From NCBI GenBank assembly GCA_963575745.1, contig CAUYUJ010016717.1, positions 1 to 64,000 on the forward strand: a DNA stretch of 64,000 bases. Direction: 5' to 3'. Position numbers and translations under genes: made by a program. Position 1 is the stretch's first letter. The number at the start of each line of letters is the position of its first letter. This DNA is from Prorocentrum cordatum. Taxonomy: Eukaryota; Sar; Dinophyceae; Prorocentrales; Prorocentraceae. A model generated the notes under the pieces. The model did not search any database and was not told where the DNA came from. It worked only from the letters and a program-made list of their open reading frames with translations. Below, piece by piece: positions 20,303 to 32,000 of the stretch.

Positions 20303-21831
20303 TCAGGCGGGCGGCAGCACGAAGCCCAGCTCTGCCGCGAGCTGCTCCGCCTCAGCCCTGGAATCCACCGCTCTCTTGTCGAACTCCTGGGGCGCCTTCC
20401 GCAGCGGCGCCGGCGGCCCGCGCTCCAGGAACTCTCGCGCGGGCGGCCGCAGGATCAGCATGTTCCGCATGCACGTGGCGCGGGAGAACATGGCGTAGAG
20501 GTGCAGCCACCACATCTCGCCCGACATGCCCGTGCGCGCAGCGTCCTCGTCCCTGGCGCAGTCGATGGTGACGCCCTTGCGCAGCGCCTGGCCCTGCGAC
20601 AGCGTGGAGGTCAGGTAGGGCGCATGCGCCAGGGTGAACCCCGAGCGGCGCAGTGTGCGCCCCCGAGCTTTGCCACGTGAGCTCCTGATCGCTGGGCCTG
20701 AACATGAGCAAGCTCCTCGCCCGCGCTTCGGCCTCGCCGTCGTCGGCAGCGCCATCGGCGCCCTGCAGCAGCACCTCGGCGACCTCCTTGTAGATCGGAG
20801 ACTCCTGGAAGCCGTGCGCCTGCAGCCAGATTCCCCGCGGTAGGAAGCGGGGGCGGAAGAGCCGGCCCGGCGCGCACTCCTCGTAGTCCCGCTCGTCGTC
20901 TGCGTGAAACTCGAAGGACACGATGGTGGCCCGTTGCTCCTGCACGAGCCCCAACTTCTTCTTCAGCTCCTCCTGCACGGCCGTGAACCGGACCTCCATG
21001 CCGACGTGTGCCGGTAAGACGCCGTGGATGTCTCCCGCCTTGTGCATGCTCGGGACGTTCAGGAGGCGCCGGCCTGCATCTGGGTCGCCTTGGATCGTGC
21101 CGCGCTCGTCTACGGCCTGCAGGAAAACGAGGGGGGCGCCGAGGCGCCGCGCGTCGCGACGAGCGCGCGTGTTGATCCACCTCGCCAGCGTCTCCCAGTA
21201 GATGCCCATGCCGTAGCCGAGCCGGAATTTCTCGTGCTGGTGCCGTGGGTCCAGGACGCCGCGGTTGTCCGAGGTCAACGTCTTCTCCCAGGCAGACCAG
21301 ACCTCTGGCGGGAAGCGCTTGCCCTCGCGCATGCAGCCCAAGAGCGCGATCAGACGGTCCCCCGGCTCGAAGCGCTTTGTGCCCTTCAGCTCGAAGACGC
21401 AGGGGATCTGAGAGAAGACCCTGATGGCGTGCTGGATCTCCACCGTCGGCGGCTCCGCGTACTTGTACGACCCTTTTCCGTCGCCCAGGCGCTCGTTCAC
21501 GTCCGTCAGGAGCCCGATGCTGCCGGTGGGCTTCAGCTGCAGGAAATCACCGAGGTGCAGCACGATGGGGGCGCGTCCGAAGTGGCGGCGCGGCCGCTTG
21601 TAGGTGGACTCCTGCGCGTCGTGCGTGTCGCTGCGTCCGTGGCAGGCGCGAGCGAAGGTCCAGCGCGTTGCACAGAGCTGCCGCCACCATGGTGACCTCC
21701 TCGATGACCAGAGCGCGGACGTGCTCCCACAGCAATTTCAACCTCTTCTGCATGCCCCCCGGTCTCATCTTCACGTTGATGTACTTCTGGACTCGCAGGG
21801 CACAGGCGTTGTGCAGCGCTCTAGCCTTCAC
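20303..21831 (-). pseudogene. PIF1-like DNA helicase remnant, 5'-truncated and frameshifted
   Basis: Three frames in order. 21547-21831 gives LWEHVRALVIEEVTMVAAAL, a Walker B (DExx) block. 20352-21563 gives LHLGDFLQLKPTGSIGLL (helicase motif III, GDFxQLxPV), IRVFSQIPCVFELKGTKRF and ALLGCMREGKR, all typical of PIF1/RRM3 helicases. 20303-20755 gives FTLAHAPYLTSTLSQGQALRK and LYAMFSRATCMRNMLILR, the C-terminal motifs V-VI. Walker A (GxxGxGKS) should lie beyond 21831, where satellite DNA begins, so it is missing. PIF1-like helicases occur as cellular genes and inside Helitron transposons; nothing here (no Rep/HUH motif) decides between them. Frameshifts near 20660 and 21550 could alternatively be tiny introns. 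Confidence 0.7.
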
Positions 21832-21870
21832 AGTCTCCGCGGAGATGTTCTTCGCCTGTGGTTCGAGAAG

Positions 21871-22790
21871 GCCACGACCATCATGGCCCGCTCGGATAAG
21901 TTACATGATCGGCGGGCCCCACAAGGAGGGCGCCCCAGCCTGAGACGTCCTCGCAATTCACTCAGAGACGAAGCTCCCGCCTGATACTTCCTCCAAATTC
22001 AAGCCTCAGGAGCCCAACAGTGACGACAGTTACAAGGTTCCGATGACCCGCTCGGATTACTAACATGATCTGCGGGCCCCATAGGGGGGGTGCCCCCGCC
22101 TGAAACTTCCTCGCAACTCACTCACAGACGAGGCTCCCGCCTGATACTTCCTGCATATTCAAGCCTCAGAGGCCCAAAAGTGACGACAGTTACAGGGTTC
22201 CGATGACCCGCTCGGATTGGAATAATAATATGATCTGCGGGCCCCGCAGGGAGGGGGCCCCCGCCTGAGACTTCCTCGCAATTCACTCAGAGACGAAGCT
22301 CCCGCTCGAGACTTCCTTCATATTCAAGCCTCAGCGGCCCAACAGTGACGACAGTTACAAGGTTCCGATGACCCGCTCGGATTACTAACATGATCTGCGG
22401 GCCCCATAGGGGGGGTGCCCCCGCCTGAAACTTCCTCGCAACTCACTCACAGACGAGGCTCCCGCCTGATACTTCCTGCATATTCAAGCCTCAGAGGCCC
22501 AAAAGTGACGACAGTTACAGGGTTCCGATGACCCGCTCGGATTGGAATAATAATATGATCTGCGGGCCCCGCAGGGAGGGGGCCCCCGCCTGAGACTTCC
22601 TCGCAGTTCACTCACAGACGAAGCTCCCGCTCGAGACTTCCTTCATATTCAAGCCTCAAGAGCCCAAAAGTGACGACAATTACAAGGTTCCGATGACCCG
22701 CTCGGATTACTAACATGATCTGCGGGCCCCATAGGGAGGGGGCTCCCGCCTGAGACTTCCTCGCAATTCACTCGGAGGCCCCCGCCAGAT
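21871..22790. repeat. Satellite-like tandem array, ~160/165-bp monomers in a 325-bp higher-order unit
   Basis: The landmark CGATGACCCGCTCGG recurs at 22041, 22201, 22366, 22526 and 22691, spacings 160, 165, 160 and 165; a diverged first copy starts near 21871. Alternate monomers share variants (ATTACTAACATGATC versus ATTGGAATAATAATATGATC). Each monomer has GGGCCCC blocks and TCAAGCCTCA. About 5.6 monomers; the last stops near 22790 at GAT repeats. No coding potential. Confidence 0.9.
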
Positions 22791-22814
22791 GACGAAATCA
22801 TGAGCGAGCGGATG

Positions 22815-23309
22815 ATGATGATGATGATGAGTGTGTGATGAATGAGTGATGATGACGATGATGAGGATGGGAATGATGATGATGAGGATGGTGATGGTGA
22901 GGATGATGCTGATGATGATGGCCACTGAGTGGGTGATCGACAGATTATGATGGAGATGGTGACGATGATGTTGAGAATGGCAGCGGTCCTACCGTCGGAG
23001 GACCACTGCCTCCGAAGCCTACTGAGGATGAGGGAGTAATTGAGTGAGTGAGTGGGTGATCGAGTGGTGATGATGGTGGCGATGATGATGAGGATGAGGG
23101 TGATGATGATGACTAGTGATGACGGTGATGGTGGTTGATGGTGATGGCGATGGTAATGATGATGAGCGTGCGCGCGTGATGACGAAGACGGCGGTTGATG
23201 GCGATTACGATGGCGACGATGGCGAGCGAGAGAGGAGAGAGAGAGAGAGAGAGAGAAAAAAAAAGAAACAGAGAGAGAGAGAGAGAGAACACAAGAGAGA
23301 AAGAGAGAC

Positions 23310-23346
<37 letters not shown>

Positions 23347-23362
23347 AAAAAGAAGGAAACAC

Positions 23363-23455
<93 letters not shown>
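22815..23455. repeat. GAT-rich then GA-rich microsatellites
   Basis: GATGAT-type units (22815-23215) pass into long GA runs (about 23225-23455) with poly-A interruptions. Frames across it encode Leu/Ser or Glu/Arg runs only. Confidence 0.9.
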
Positions 23456-23457
<2 letters not shown>

Positions 23458-23989
23458 AGGGGGCGCGCGAGATCCTGCGCGGCGCGCGCAGAGAAAACAA
23501 GAACCCCTCTTTGGATGTGGGGAAGAGCAGAATCAGACCCTCGCTTGTTTTCTGCTCTTTGCGACCCCAATCTACTTAGTCTGGAGTATTCCTCAGAGCG
23601 CGACCATAGCTGAGCCCTTTGCGATGACCCGAAGCAAACAATGCATCCTGGCCAGGAACAGAGTTAGGATTCGCAACGGCATCGCCCTCCTCAAACTCCC
23701 CATCATAAACGCTAGCCATAGAATAAGATTCGGTCGAGCGAACAGCCATGGACCCGAAGAGTACCCCCCTCAGCCTCTGTAGAGTTCTGAAGACTCTCCT
23801 CCTGAAGCTCTGGGGGCCCCCGAAGCGGAGTGGCTTCGGTCACCCCCGCGCAACTCGCGCAGACATGATGCTCAGCGCGGCTGCGCTGCAAGCTACACTG
23901 CCCGTCACAACTCGCCCCCTCATGCGCGCGCGACCTGCGACGCATGATGCGAGAAGAAAGAATAGCAGAAACGAGAAACATCGGAATCC
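23456..23989 (-). other. Possible 3' continuation of gag remnant 2
   Basis: A minus-strand frame ending with TAA near 23577 gives SGHRKGLSYGRALRNTPD and an acidic stretch upstream (SVYDGEFEEGDAV). I do not recognise it firmly. It lies downstream of gag remnant 2 on the same strand. Confidence 0.25.
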
Positions 23990-25266
23990 GTCCTCATCGA
24001 TTCGCCCCTGTCACAAATTATACGATGAGGGATTGATGACAGCAACAGAACTGACAGATGTGAACTGTCGTTCGTCGTCGTCCTCGCGTAACTGGACATG
24101 GCGCTCGCCAGTGTCTCCAGTATGCCCTCCCATTGCCGTCCTGGGTTTGCCCTTGCATTCGGTGCCCACGGACCAGTGGCCTGTTTCGTGGCGGGTCTTG
24201 CATGTCGAGCGGTTCTTGACCTCCTGGAGCCGTTTCTTGCGATCTTCCAGGGAAGGTCCTCCCTTGCCGCCTCCCTCAGGCGATCAGGGCGCGCAGTGGC
24301 GACGCTTGCCTCCACTCTGTCCTTTGCCTTTGCTCCTCCCCTCGGCGCCAAGGTTGGCTACCAGGTCCTCTTGGATCGCGTCAGGAACTTCTTCCTCTGC
24401 ATATCCAGCCTTGACCATCTCGTCGACCACCTCGACGTTGAGTTCGCTGCTATCCTGGACAGGAGCCCAGTTAGCATACAATTCCTCGTCAACGTAGGTG
24501 CGTTCGTCGGCGTAGTCATCACAGGCCGTGTCGTCCCAGCCGTGCTCTGGCACGTAGCCGGATGCGTAATATCCGTAGGGGGCTCAGCCCCTCAGGGCAA
24601 CGCTCCTCCTGCTCGTACCATCCGTCATCAGCCGTGTAGAAGGCGCGTTGTGGCCTGGGGAAGTGCACTTTGCCCCTGCCCTTGCTCCTGTTCTTGTAGC
24701 TGGGTCTGGGCTGCGTCCACGTCGAAGAGCCTTTTATGGCGGATAGGTATACGGCCGTGCTGAAGGATCAAGACATCCTTGATCTTGTCGAAGGTTATCA
24801 AATTTCCTGCGGCTGTCAACACCATCAGGTTCTCCGAAGGCGAGAGGCCTGCAAGGTCCAAGAGAATGGATCCAAGCAAATCGTCACTCATCGAGATCTT
24901 AGGATCTAGCTCGGCAACAAGTTTCCACCAGCGCTTCCTTCGGGGGGTGTGCAAGACCATAGACTCACCGTACTGCCGTGGCCGTGGTCAATCTGGTCTC
25001 TGCCCTACCTGGAACAGGATATTCGCTTCCTGTGCCTCTATGGGGAAGACTGAGATACGAATCGCCAGCACCAGCTGGTCGATCCCAGCCGGAGTCAGAA
25101 GCACGTCCTTACCAAGGCGGCGCTCATGCGCATTTCTGTGCGGAATGCCCACTCGTGGAAGATGTTCACCGTGCCGTCGTAGATGTAGGAGCCACTCCTC
25201 GTCTCGGACCGTGTCAGCGCGTCGGCGCTCGGCCGATAGCGAAGAGAAGAAAGTGCCATGGCGCAA
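23990..25266 (-). pseudogene. Gag remnant 2 (copia-type)
   Basis: Frame 24988-25266 contains TPAGIDQLVLAIRISVF and then shifts near 24975 to 24628-24960 with RRKRWWKLVAELDPKISMSD, LLGSILLDLAGLSPSENLMV and ITFDKIKDVLILQHGRI, the conserved helical core of dinoflagellate copia gag. A further shift leads to 24284-24553 (acidic, YVDEELYANWAPV, then Lys/Gly-rich). Near 24200 another frame gives TCKTRHETGHWSVGTEC, a zinc-knuckle-like C...GHW...C block. So gag plus knuckle remain, in four frames, with no pol attached. Separate from the 1.6-19.7 kb element because it repeats the gag domain. Confidence 0.7.
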
Positions 25267-26028
25267 GGCTCAGTCCCCTAGCGAGGGAAACTGCCAGTAC
25301 GGAAAGTGAAGAGAGGTTGTGCTACACTCTCTGACGAAACGTGCGCGCAATGGTACGATACGGGGATTGTGTGGTAGCTCCGCTACCAGTGTGATGATGC
25401 TGCGTTTTAGCGCAATGGCAAAAAGGGGCCCCTAGAGGTCAAACGGCGGCGAGTGGCGGCGAGTGGTGCGTATACGCACGTCACGCATGCACTATCTCAC
25501 ATCCCGCCGCCCTCTTTTCAGCCTCCTCCCCCCCCCCCTCATCGTCTCTCTACGTCCTCCTCCTCCTCCTCCTCCTCCTCCTCCTCCTCCTCCTCCTCCT
25601 CCTCCTCATCCTATTCCTCCTCCCCCTCCTCCTCCTCCTCCTCCTCCACGTCTTCCTCCTCCTCCTCCTACTCCTCCGCCTCCTCCACCTCGTCGTCGTC
25701 CTCCTCCTCCTCCTCCTCCTCCTCCTCCTCCTCTTCCTCCTCCCCCTATCCCCGTGTTCCCCGCTCCCCTCCGCATCCTCCTCCCTCCTCCTCCTCCTCC
25801 TCCTCCTCCTCCTCCTCCTCCCTCCTCCTCCTCCTATTCCTCCTCCTCCTCCTCCTCCTCCTCCTCCTCCTCCTCCTCATCATCATCCATATACCTTCCC
25901 CTCCTCTCCATTCTCCCCTCCTCCTTGTCCCTTTTCCTCCTGTTTCCCTCCCTCTACGGCCCCCTCTTGCCTCTCTCCGCCTCCCTCCCACCCTGCCTCC
26001 CCCTCGGGGCACCCCCTTCCCCCCTCGC
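25267..26028. repeat. Spacer and long CCT tract (about 25553-25885)
   Basis: About 330 bases of almost pure CCT with a few CCA/CAT variants, then C/T-rich sequence. Lies just 3' of katanin exon 8 on the minus strand, so the transcript there would be GGA-rich. The apparent poly-Ser/Pro frames (25453-26289 and 25463-26047) are repeat artefacts. Confidence 0.85.
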
Positions 26029-26072
26029 ATTAGCTTGCCGGCGGTGAGGTCCCATATCTTCACGACGCTGTC
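26029..26072 (-). CDS. KATNB1: Katanin p80 exon 8 (44 bases, end of WD repeat 4)
   Basis: Acceptor CCAG at 26073-26074. Reads DSVVKIWDLTAGKL plus two bases (AT) of the next codon, matching the family DxTVKLWDLTAGKM. A GC donor at 26028-26027 is the best fit. No later exon was recognised in 1-26028. Confidence 0.85.
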
Positions 26073-29000
26073 CTGGCTGTCGGCACGAGTGGCGCATGGG
26101 AGGACGCGCGCAGGGGGAAGAGAGAAAGGAGAGGTGGGAGGTGATGGGAGAAAGGGCGGGATGGGCAGAACAGAGATAGAGAGAGAGAGAGGACAGAGAG
26201 AGGGAGAGGGGGAGAGGGGGAGAGATATTAAAACAAAAAGGGTCAGAGAGAAGCTGGATGGTCGTGCCTGCGCATTCATAAAATGTTAACCTGGTATCTA
26301 TTTGACGCCAGCTGCCTTCCCCTTTTTCTCCAAGGTTGTGTCTGTCCAAGCCAGACCAACCATCCTACTCGATCACGGCGGGACCATGATGGAAACGAAG
26401 ACATATTGCGATTTAAAGAAGTCACTGATGCCTGTCGGCGGTGAGCTGCGACGGTGCTGCCAGTAATGTGTGGGATGGTGTGACCGTGTATTTTTCTCTA
26501 TCGTGTGTTGGTGGCGCTGGCTGCTGCTGAACTGCATCAATGTTGCCAGTTGCCCGTGGGACGTGTCGTTGGTGTCGGCTGTCGATGACGTGTGCTTGCG
26601 GCGTCGGTCATCAGTGGGCTACGTCGAAGGTGCGCGTGCGCGGCGAGGTCTGACATCACCAGAAGAATAGCCCATACCATTATCATTAAGTCGGGCCTGT
26701 CCCTCTACAGGGGGAATATTCAAAAATAGTCGAAACATAGTATGGAGACTATGTTTGAGATTTTTGGGCCATTTTTAATGTTTGGGGTGTTTTTCATTTT
26801 TTGTTGAAAATCCACCTGTAGGAAGACAGGCCCGACTTAACATTATCAATATGTTCAGCTGCATGGGTCGGTTCCTCATCTGTGGGCGACTGCGTCTCTC
26901 CATCAACTGTCCCTAAGGTCCGGACTCAAGGAATGAGCGCGCGGTGAAGCAAGAAATGAGGACGACATCTCGGACGCCTCAAAAGAAACAAGCGCGTGAA
27001 CATGCCGATTCCCTTGTCGAATGGCGCATGGCGCTGACGGATGTCTTCAAGAACTTTCGCGGACTGAACGAGACGGGTCTGCAAAGCCAGGGGAACGGAC
27101 AATGGCATAATCACAGGAACTCGGAGGTCCGCGCGGATTTCTCGGATCGGCGCTCGGCCCTCCTCCCTGGCGCGCTCCGCGCGCCAGGGGCGGCGCCGGA
27201 GGCGCCGCCAGGGGGGTCAGCGCGGATCCGAGAAATCCGTGCGGACCTCCGAGTTCCTGTGTTTCTGCTATGGCTCGTTCCCCCAAAAGCGATCGCGGCG
27301 CCGGGTGGCGATGTGAATGCCAGCCAGACCCGCCAACTGCGAGGCCCGCCGCGCCCCTCCCGCCAAGGGCGAGCGGCGGGCGAGAACGGCGCCCTTGCGC
27401 GCACCCCCAGTGCGCCCCTACATTATGACCATACACAAGCACACGAAGAGGAGTCATATTTGCTATGATGTTCCCGCAGTGCCGTGCCCTAGTGATAGGC
27501 CATCGTGATTTGCCATAATGTAGCGCCGGTGCTACTGTCCTGCAATCGTGTAGAGACATACAGGTGTGCCATAATGTGGGGTCACAGCGCCTGTCCGCAC
27601 CGCGGTGCCACGCCTCCGCTCCAGGAGGTCCACGCCCGAGCGCGCCGATCAAACCTGCCAGCGCGGCAGCAACTTCTGGAATAAGCCATGCCGCGCCCGC
27701 GCGGCATGGGTCACCGGTAAGGCAGAGACATCATCGCACACCATCGGATGAACGCAACCGTCGACGTCGGCAGCCCTGAACTCGACGTCATCCGACTTCC
27801 TGACAGCCTGCCACGCGTAGTACAGGACCAGCCTGGTCTGCGCCCAGGTCAGGGCCAGACCAACGGCAAATGCGCGGCCGTGCGTGGAGTTGGCGAAGGT
27901 ACCGGACCTCACCTGCGTTGATGTCCCCTCCATCAACTTACCGTTGATGTTCACAACCATTGTTTCTTATCAGTGGCCCCAAGCCGCGGAATCTGCAGCT
28001 CCATGGCGCCCGAAGATGCACTGGAGACCCCCCGAGAGAAACGGGGCGAATCCCTACCCCGTGAGGTCGCGGGACAATACGCAGCAACCACCATTGGATG
28101 GTTAGGCTCGGGAATAATTGTGAAAGTTCCTGGCTCTGCGCGCGCGCGTGGGCACGTCTGTTCGCGCGACGAAGTCTAACTGCGCGCAGCACCCCGCGGT
28201 CTTGCTCTCCTGTGTGCCGCGGCCCCACTGTCATAAATCAAAAAATGAAGTCATAGTGCGACCTATGCCTTGGTAGGCACGAAGATAGGGAGACGGGGGA
28301 CGAGGAACGGAGGCCTGAAGGGGAGGAGAGGGAAGATGGGGGGGAGGAGGAGACTCTGAGTAAAGCAACAGTTAGCTATACTGCACAAAATCTGGCAAGG
28401 TTACGTAAGTAGAAATGGTGAGATAAGATGGGAGCCCAACGGGCGCGGCCCAAGTGTCCATCGCCAATGCTCTGCGCCCAGGCCGCACGGCCCCTATCGC
28501 ACGTTCCAAACTTACTGCCAACTAAGCCCACACTGCGCAAGGCTGCACCGTCTTAGCCTCCGACCACCTGCAGATGGAAGTGAACACCCACGAATGACAG
28601 GAGTAGGAAGACAACGACCACTGCAAAGAGTATAATGAGCGCGGAGCTGGGTACGAGGACGGAGGAGAAGAAGCACACAGGGAGGGTCAGGAGACTAAGA
28701 GCGGGACGATGACAATAACGAGGAGGACGGCCATGACCAGTCTGTTGCCCCGTCAAGCTTCCTCATTGATCTCCTGATTATCCGATCATGGCGACTTCCC
28801 AACAACCCTGTCAAATCCGTACAGGTAACCGGGACCTCCTCTGACGCCATCTGTCCCTGCTTCCTTCATCTTCCTCACCCTAACCCTCCCGGCAGGACGG
28901 CATCTTCGACCTTTTGGAAACTCCCGCAATCCCACCCGCGCAACGGCCGAAAATTACCGAAAACCCGCCTCCCCTTCCTCCATCCCTGGTCGTCGTCGTC

Positions 29001-32000
29001 CTCGGCCTCCTCCTCCTTCTCCTCCTCCTCCATCTCCATCTCCTCCTCCCTCTCCTCCTACTCCTCCCTGCCCCCCTTCACGGCGGTGCCTCCTCGTCCT
29101 CCCCTTCCTCTCCTCCTCCTCCTCCTCCTCCTCCTCCTCCTCCTCCTCCTCCTCTTCCTCGTCCTCCTCCTCTGCCCTCTACAGAAAACGCCCTGGCCTG
29201 GCCCGGCCCGGATCTGTGCAGCGATGGAGGTAGCACGTGAGGGAGGAGCGGGGGCTTAAGAGGTGAAGCAAGCGAAGAGTAGAAAGAGGAGGCGCGGGGA
29301 TGGAGGAGGGAGGGGGAGAGGAGGGGAGGATGGTCAAGCTACAGTCGGACCTAGGCTAGAATAACATCCTTCAAGAAAACGCCAGAATATACAGAATATA
29401 CAGAAAGGTACACTCCGCATAATGCACAAGAACGTCCAAAAAACACGAATAACATTAGGGTACCCTCTCCGAACCGACCTCGATCTTGTGCCTCGGTCCT
29501 AGAAGGAGGATGCGTGGGGATGGAGGAGGGAGAGAGAGAGAGAAAGAGCTGTGAAGATGGTCAACCTGGGTGATCTCTCGCCAAATCTGACGTCCTACCC
29601 CTCCGCATCACGCATGCCAAAAGTGCTCACCGGGTCGAGCGTCGAATAGCACGTCCGTCCCGAAAGGGTAGCATCCACGATTGCGCTGGCGGCTGCTGTA
29701 CGCAGGGAGGGAAAGGGCCAACTGGTAACGGGCGTCGCACGAGGATGTCGCGTAAAGTCAGGACGGGCACAGGGCGCGCAAAAGATCATGGGCGAAAGAT
29801 CGGGCCACGCCGAGGCATGACATCTCCCTGGACTCATAGCAGGAAAGGGGGGTCAAGGAGCTGGAGAGGCCAGAAGATGTTCCTTTATCCTGGTATCTCG
29901 AAACTCCTCATCTTCATTCTTTATTTGTCCTCCTCTTCCTGAATTCTCACGCTCCTCACCATCTGACGCTATCAATTTCATCAACGCCATTTCTCCCCCC
30001 TCCTTACCCGCTCCACATTTGACGGCTTTCTCCACGCCAATTATCACCCACGCTATCAACATCATGTTTGCCCAATTCCCTTCATCATCTATCGCACCTC
30101 GCGCGCACGCATCAAATTTGTACCGCGACATCTGGTGCAAAAATAATCAGACGCGGAAGCTAAGGCGGCAAGGCGAAAACAACACATGCTGATCACACCA
30201 TGGGGCCAACACTGAGGCGAGAGCCATTCCGTTGAGCGGAGCCTAATGCCGATTCATACATGTCGCCAGCGCCGCAACACGAGCACCTTATCGAAAGACC
30301 GACGACGTTCTGACTGAACACATGACATACAGCAAACTAACTACCAACCTGTGAAATCAGATGTGGAAATCAAACCGCGGGAAGGGCGAATGGACACCAC
30401 CAGCGTGGAGAGATCTAGGTGAGCAGTACTCGTATGGTGTAACTGCCAAGTGTTAGAGCCTCTTCTCCTCCTCCTCCTCCTCCTCCTCCTCATCATCATC
30501 CCTATCCTTCACGCCCTGGGGTTCTACCAATGGAGAGACACTCCTGATCCAAACGGCTGATCTGTGCTGACCATGAGGGAGCCGAGCAATAGACGAGGGC
30601 ACCACCTCATCATCCCCGGGTGGGGGTGGGATGCCCTCTCTCCATCTCTCTCTCTTTCTCTCCCCCTGCCTCTCTCTCCCTGTCTCTCTCTCTCTCTCTC
30701 TTTCTCTGTGCTTCTCTCGCTTGCCGCAGAATCGTGTAGTTCTATGTATTCGGGGATGGACAGACGTCCCTTTAGTAAAACGTGGTTTAGTGAAAACGGC
30801 CTCGGGCCCAAACCTGGAAAATAACGGCCACGGCGCCCTCTCGAAAACCGAAAACGGACAATTCACGAATCGACGTGTCACTGTTGGGGGTTCTGTCCAC
30901 CCCCGAGTTATTGGCTGCCTGCAAAGCAAATCATACAACCGTATCCTGCTCGTTCCCCTCGGCCAGGGAGCGCGGCCGACGCGCGGGCAGCGGCCTTGCC
31001 GCCAGTCGCGACCCACCGGCCATGGGGGCTGAACCTGCCCGGCCCAGTCCTCTCGCACGGACGGGTCGCCAGGTTATCCCTCTGGGAGGGGAGGAGGAGG
31101 AGAAGGAGGAGAAGGAGGAGGGGGAGGAGGAGGAAGAGGATTAGGAGGAGGAAAAGGAGGTGGAGGAGGAGGGAGAGGGAGAAGAAACGGAGGACGGGGG
31201 GAAGATAGAGGAGGGGGAAGAAGAAACGGAACATGGTAGCACACTCGTCGAAGCTGAGGAATGGACGAGGAAGAGACGGAGAAAAAAGGACAGGAGGAGG
31301 GGCGAGAGGAGGAAGCGGAGGGGGATGAGGAGTGGACGCAGACTGCTTGGATGTACGGGAAACTTACAAAAGGGTTCAGGGACATCTTCGTCGGGTTTGG
31401 ACAATTCCTTCTGCCGCCCCTGATGTTACTCGTCCCCCAACTGCAACTCTAGCAACTGCTGCTCTTCATCCCCTTTTTTCCTGCCACTGTTAACTCCTAC
31501 TGCTCCTTCTGCCCGCATTTCCTGCCAGTGCCCACCCTTCCTGCTCATGATGTTATTGCGCCTGCTCCTCCTCTTCCTGCTGCTCTGTCCTCCGTCTTCT
31601 GTTGAGCTGCTCCTCATCCTCATCGTCCTGCTCCCGCTGCTGCTCCGGCTGTTGATGCGCCTTCCCTGCGCCCGTACCTCCTGCCCCTCCCCCCCTCCCG
31701 TCACCTCTGACCTCCCTCTTCCTGCGCGCCTTGCTCCAAGTTGCCTGCTGCCCCTCTTTCTGGAAAGTTGGCAGGAGCCTTTTTGCCTGAGCTAACAACA
31801 TGGCACCTTCCAAAGGCGACGTGTCCAGAGAAGGCGGCGCCAGAAACTTGCCTGACTACTTTTATAGCTGCTGTATGCTACACCGCAAGCTGAACATGTG
31901 AGACCTTCTCACCCAATCGCAACGCGATGTACAAGCACCCCACCTCCCCCAAGTCTGGCCGAATGAAGCGACGCGGAGAGAACTCATAGAAAGCGACTTC

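Larger units (their letters stand above)
26073..30994 (-). other. Katanin p80 intron 7 (4.9 kb)
   Basis: Contains a GA tract (26176-26225), a MITE (26686-26840), a GC-rich inverted repeat (27112-27261), CCT tracts (about 29000-29175, 30460-30500) and a CT tract (30640-30715). Minus-strand frames at 27649-27960 and 29595-29837 are open for 80-103 codons but match nothing that I know; I see no other gene. Confidence 0.75.

Noticed and set aside
21871-22790. CRISPR-like array
   Set aside because: The repeated units are long contiguous monomers (160/165 bp) without unique spacers, in a eukaryotic context: a satellite.
22649-23782. Frames rich in Leu/Ser or Glu/Arg on both strands
   Set aside because: Produced by GA and GAT microsatellites.
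25453-26289. Long plus-strand frames encoding poly-Ser or poly-Pro
   Set aside because: They arise from the CCT microsatellite read in different frames; no non-repeat domain is present.
29595-29837. Minus-strand frame with a WD40-like look (SGRTCYSTLDPV)
   Set aside because: Lies between exons 7 and 8, which already join in phase and leave no gap in the family alignment.
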